A DNA stretch of 64,000 nucleotides from Aquimarina macrocephali JAMB N27 (GTDB taxonomy: Bacteria; Bacteroidota; Bacteroidia; Flavobacteriales; Flavobacteriaceae), in NCBI RefSeq assembly GCF_000520995.1, contig NZ_JACA01000054.1:1-64000 (forward strand). Reading direction: 5' to 3'. Below are positions 63,991 through 64,000 of this stretch, piece after piece (within the stretch, counting starts at the first letter, position 1; each line of letters starts with the position of its first letter). The translations under genes and the position numbers were made by a program. The notes below the pieces were generated by a model. It had not been told where the DNA came from and ran no database searches. It was given only the letters and a program-made list of their open reading frames with translations.

Positions 63991-64000
63991 TTTTTTAATT

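Overview
The window looks like a stretch of chromosome from a marine-type Flavobacteriaceae bacterium (Bacteroidota), possibly near Aquimarina; this is inferred from content only. The DNA is AT-rich and Shine-Dalgarno sequences are mostly absent. Two proteins carry type IX secretion (T9SS) C-terminal sorting domains. There are DUF4294, choice-of-anchor L and DUF6443/RHS proteins, many lipoproteins, and a short LeuA. About 47 protein genes are supported. I found no rRNA, tRNA, CRISPR array, prophage or intact insertion sequence.

Layout. 1-2.3 kb: a DUF4294 protein and a divergent M42 aminopeptidase. 2.3-11.8 kb: an acetate/carboxylate module, all on the minus strand. It holds a zinc-ribbon/HTH regulator related to IS1 InsA, a porin, a DUF4212 small subunit, a sodium:solute symporter, a DUF3311-like small protein, a symporter-histidine kinase fusion, a stand-alone receiver and acetyl-CoA synthetase. 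Together these cover outer-membrane entry, inner-membrane uptake, sensing and activation of the substrate. 11.9-13.8 kb: Nudix hydrolase, Dps and a lipoprotein, followed by a decayed GNAT gene. 14.3-17 kb: a secreted S8 protease with a T9SS tail, bracketed by imperfect direct repeats, then a 1.2-kb gene-poor gap with a large palindrome. 18.1-25.6 kb: a three-part phosphoesterase / kinase-like / outer-membrane barrel protein, an HD hydrolase fused to a Pycsar-type membrane effector domain, and a large GAF-like protein. 26-31 kb: a TlpA-type thioredoxin lipoprotein, a rhomboid protease, two tandem LpxL-type acyltransferases and an orphan lipoprotein. 31-31.7 kb: a 121-bp inverted-repeat element abutting a frameshifted gene remnant.

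31.7-45 kb is mostly housekeeping: phosphoglucosamine mutase, an SMP-30-like lipoprotein, AcpH, gamma-glutamyltransferase, AlkD-like protein, DUF2807 protein, DnaK, serine dehydratase, PanB, an RluA-type pseudouridine synthase and an EamA transporter. 45-49.4 kb: a large T9SS type B surface protein and a helical-repeat protein. 49.5-54 kb: the leucine operon leuA-leuC-leuD-leuB. 54.2-62.8 kb: the main accessory locus. It encodes a secreted RHS protein with a C-terminal domain like polymorphic toxin type 23, a 7-nt-overlapping lipoprotein that is a candidate immunity protein, and a giant SpvB-like protein. It is followed by an exact-period 41-bp degenerate tandem repeat and a DUF1460 peptidoglycan amidase-like gene.

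The RHS locus is the best candidate for an under-described system. After it come the kinase-like middle domain of the 1234-residue phosphoesterase-barrel protein, the orphan HD-Pycsar effector protein and the transposase-derived regulator beside the acetate module.
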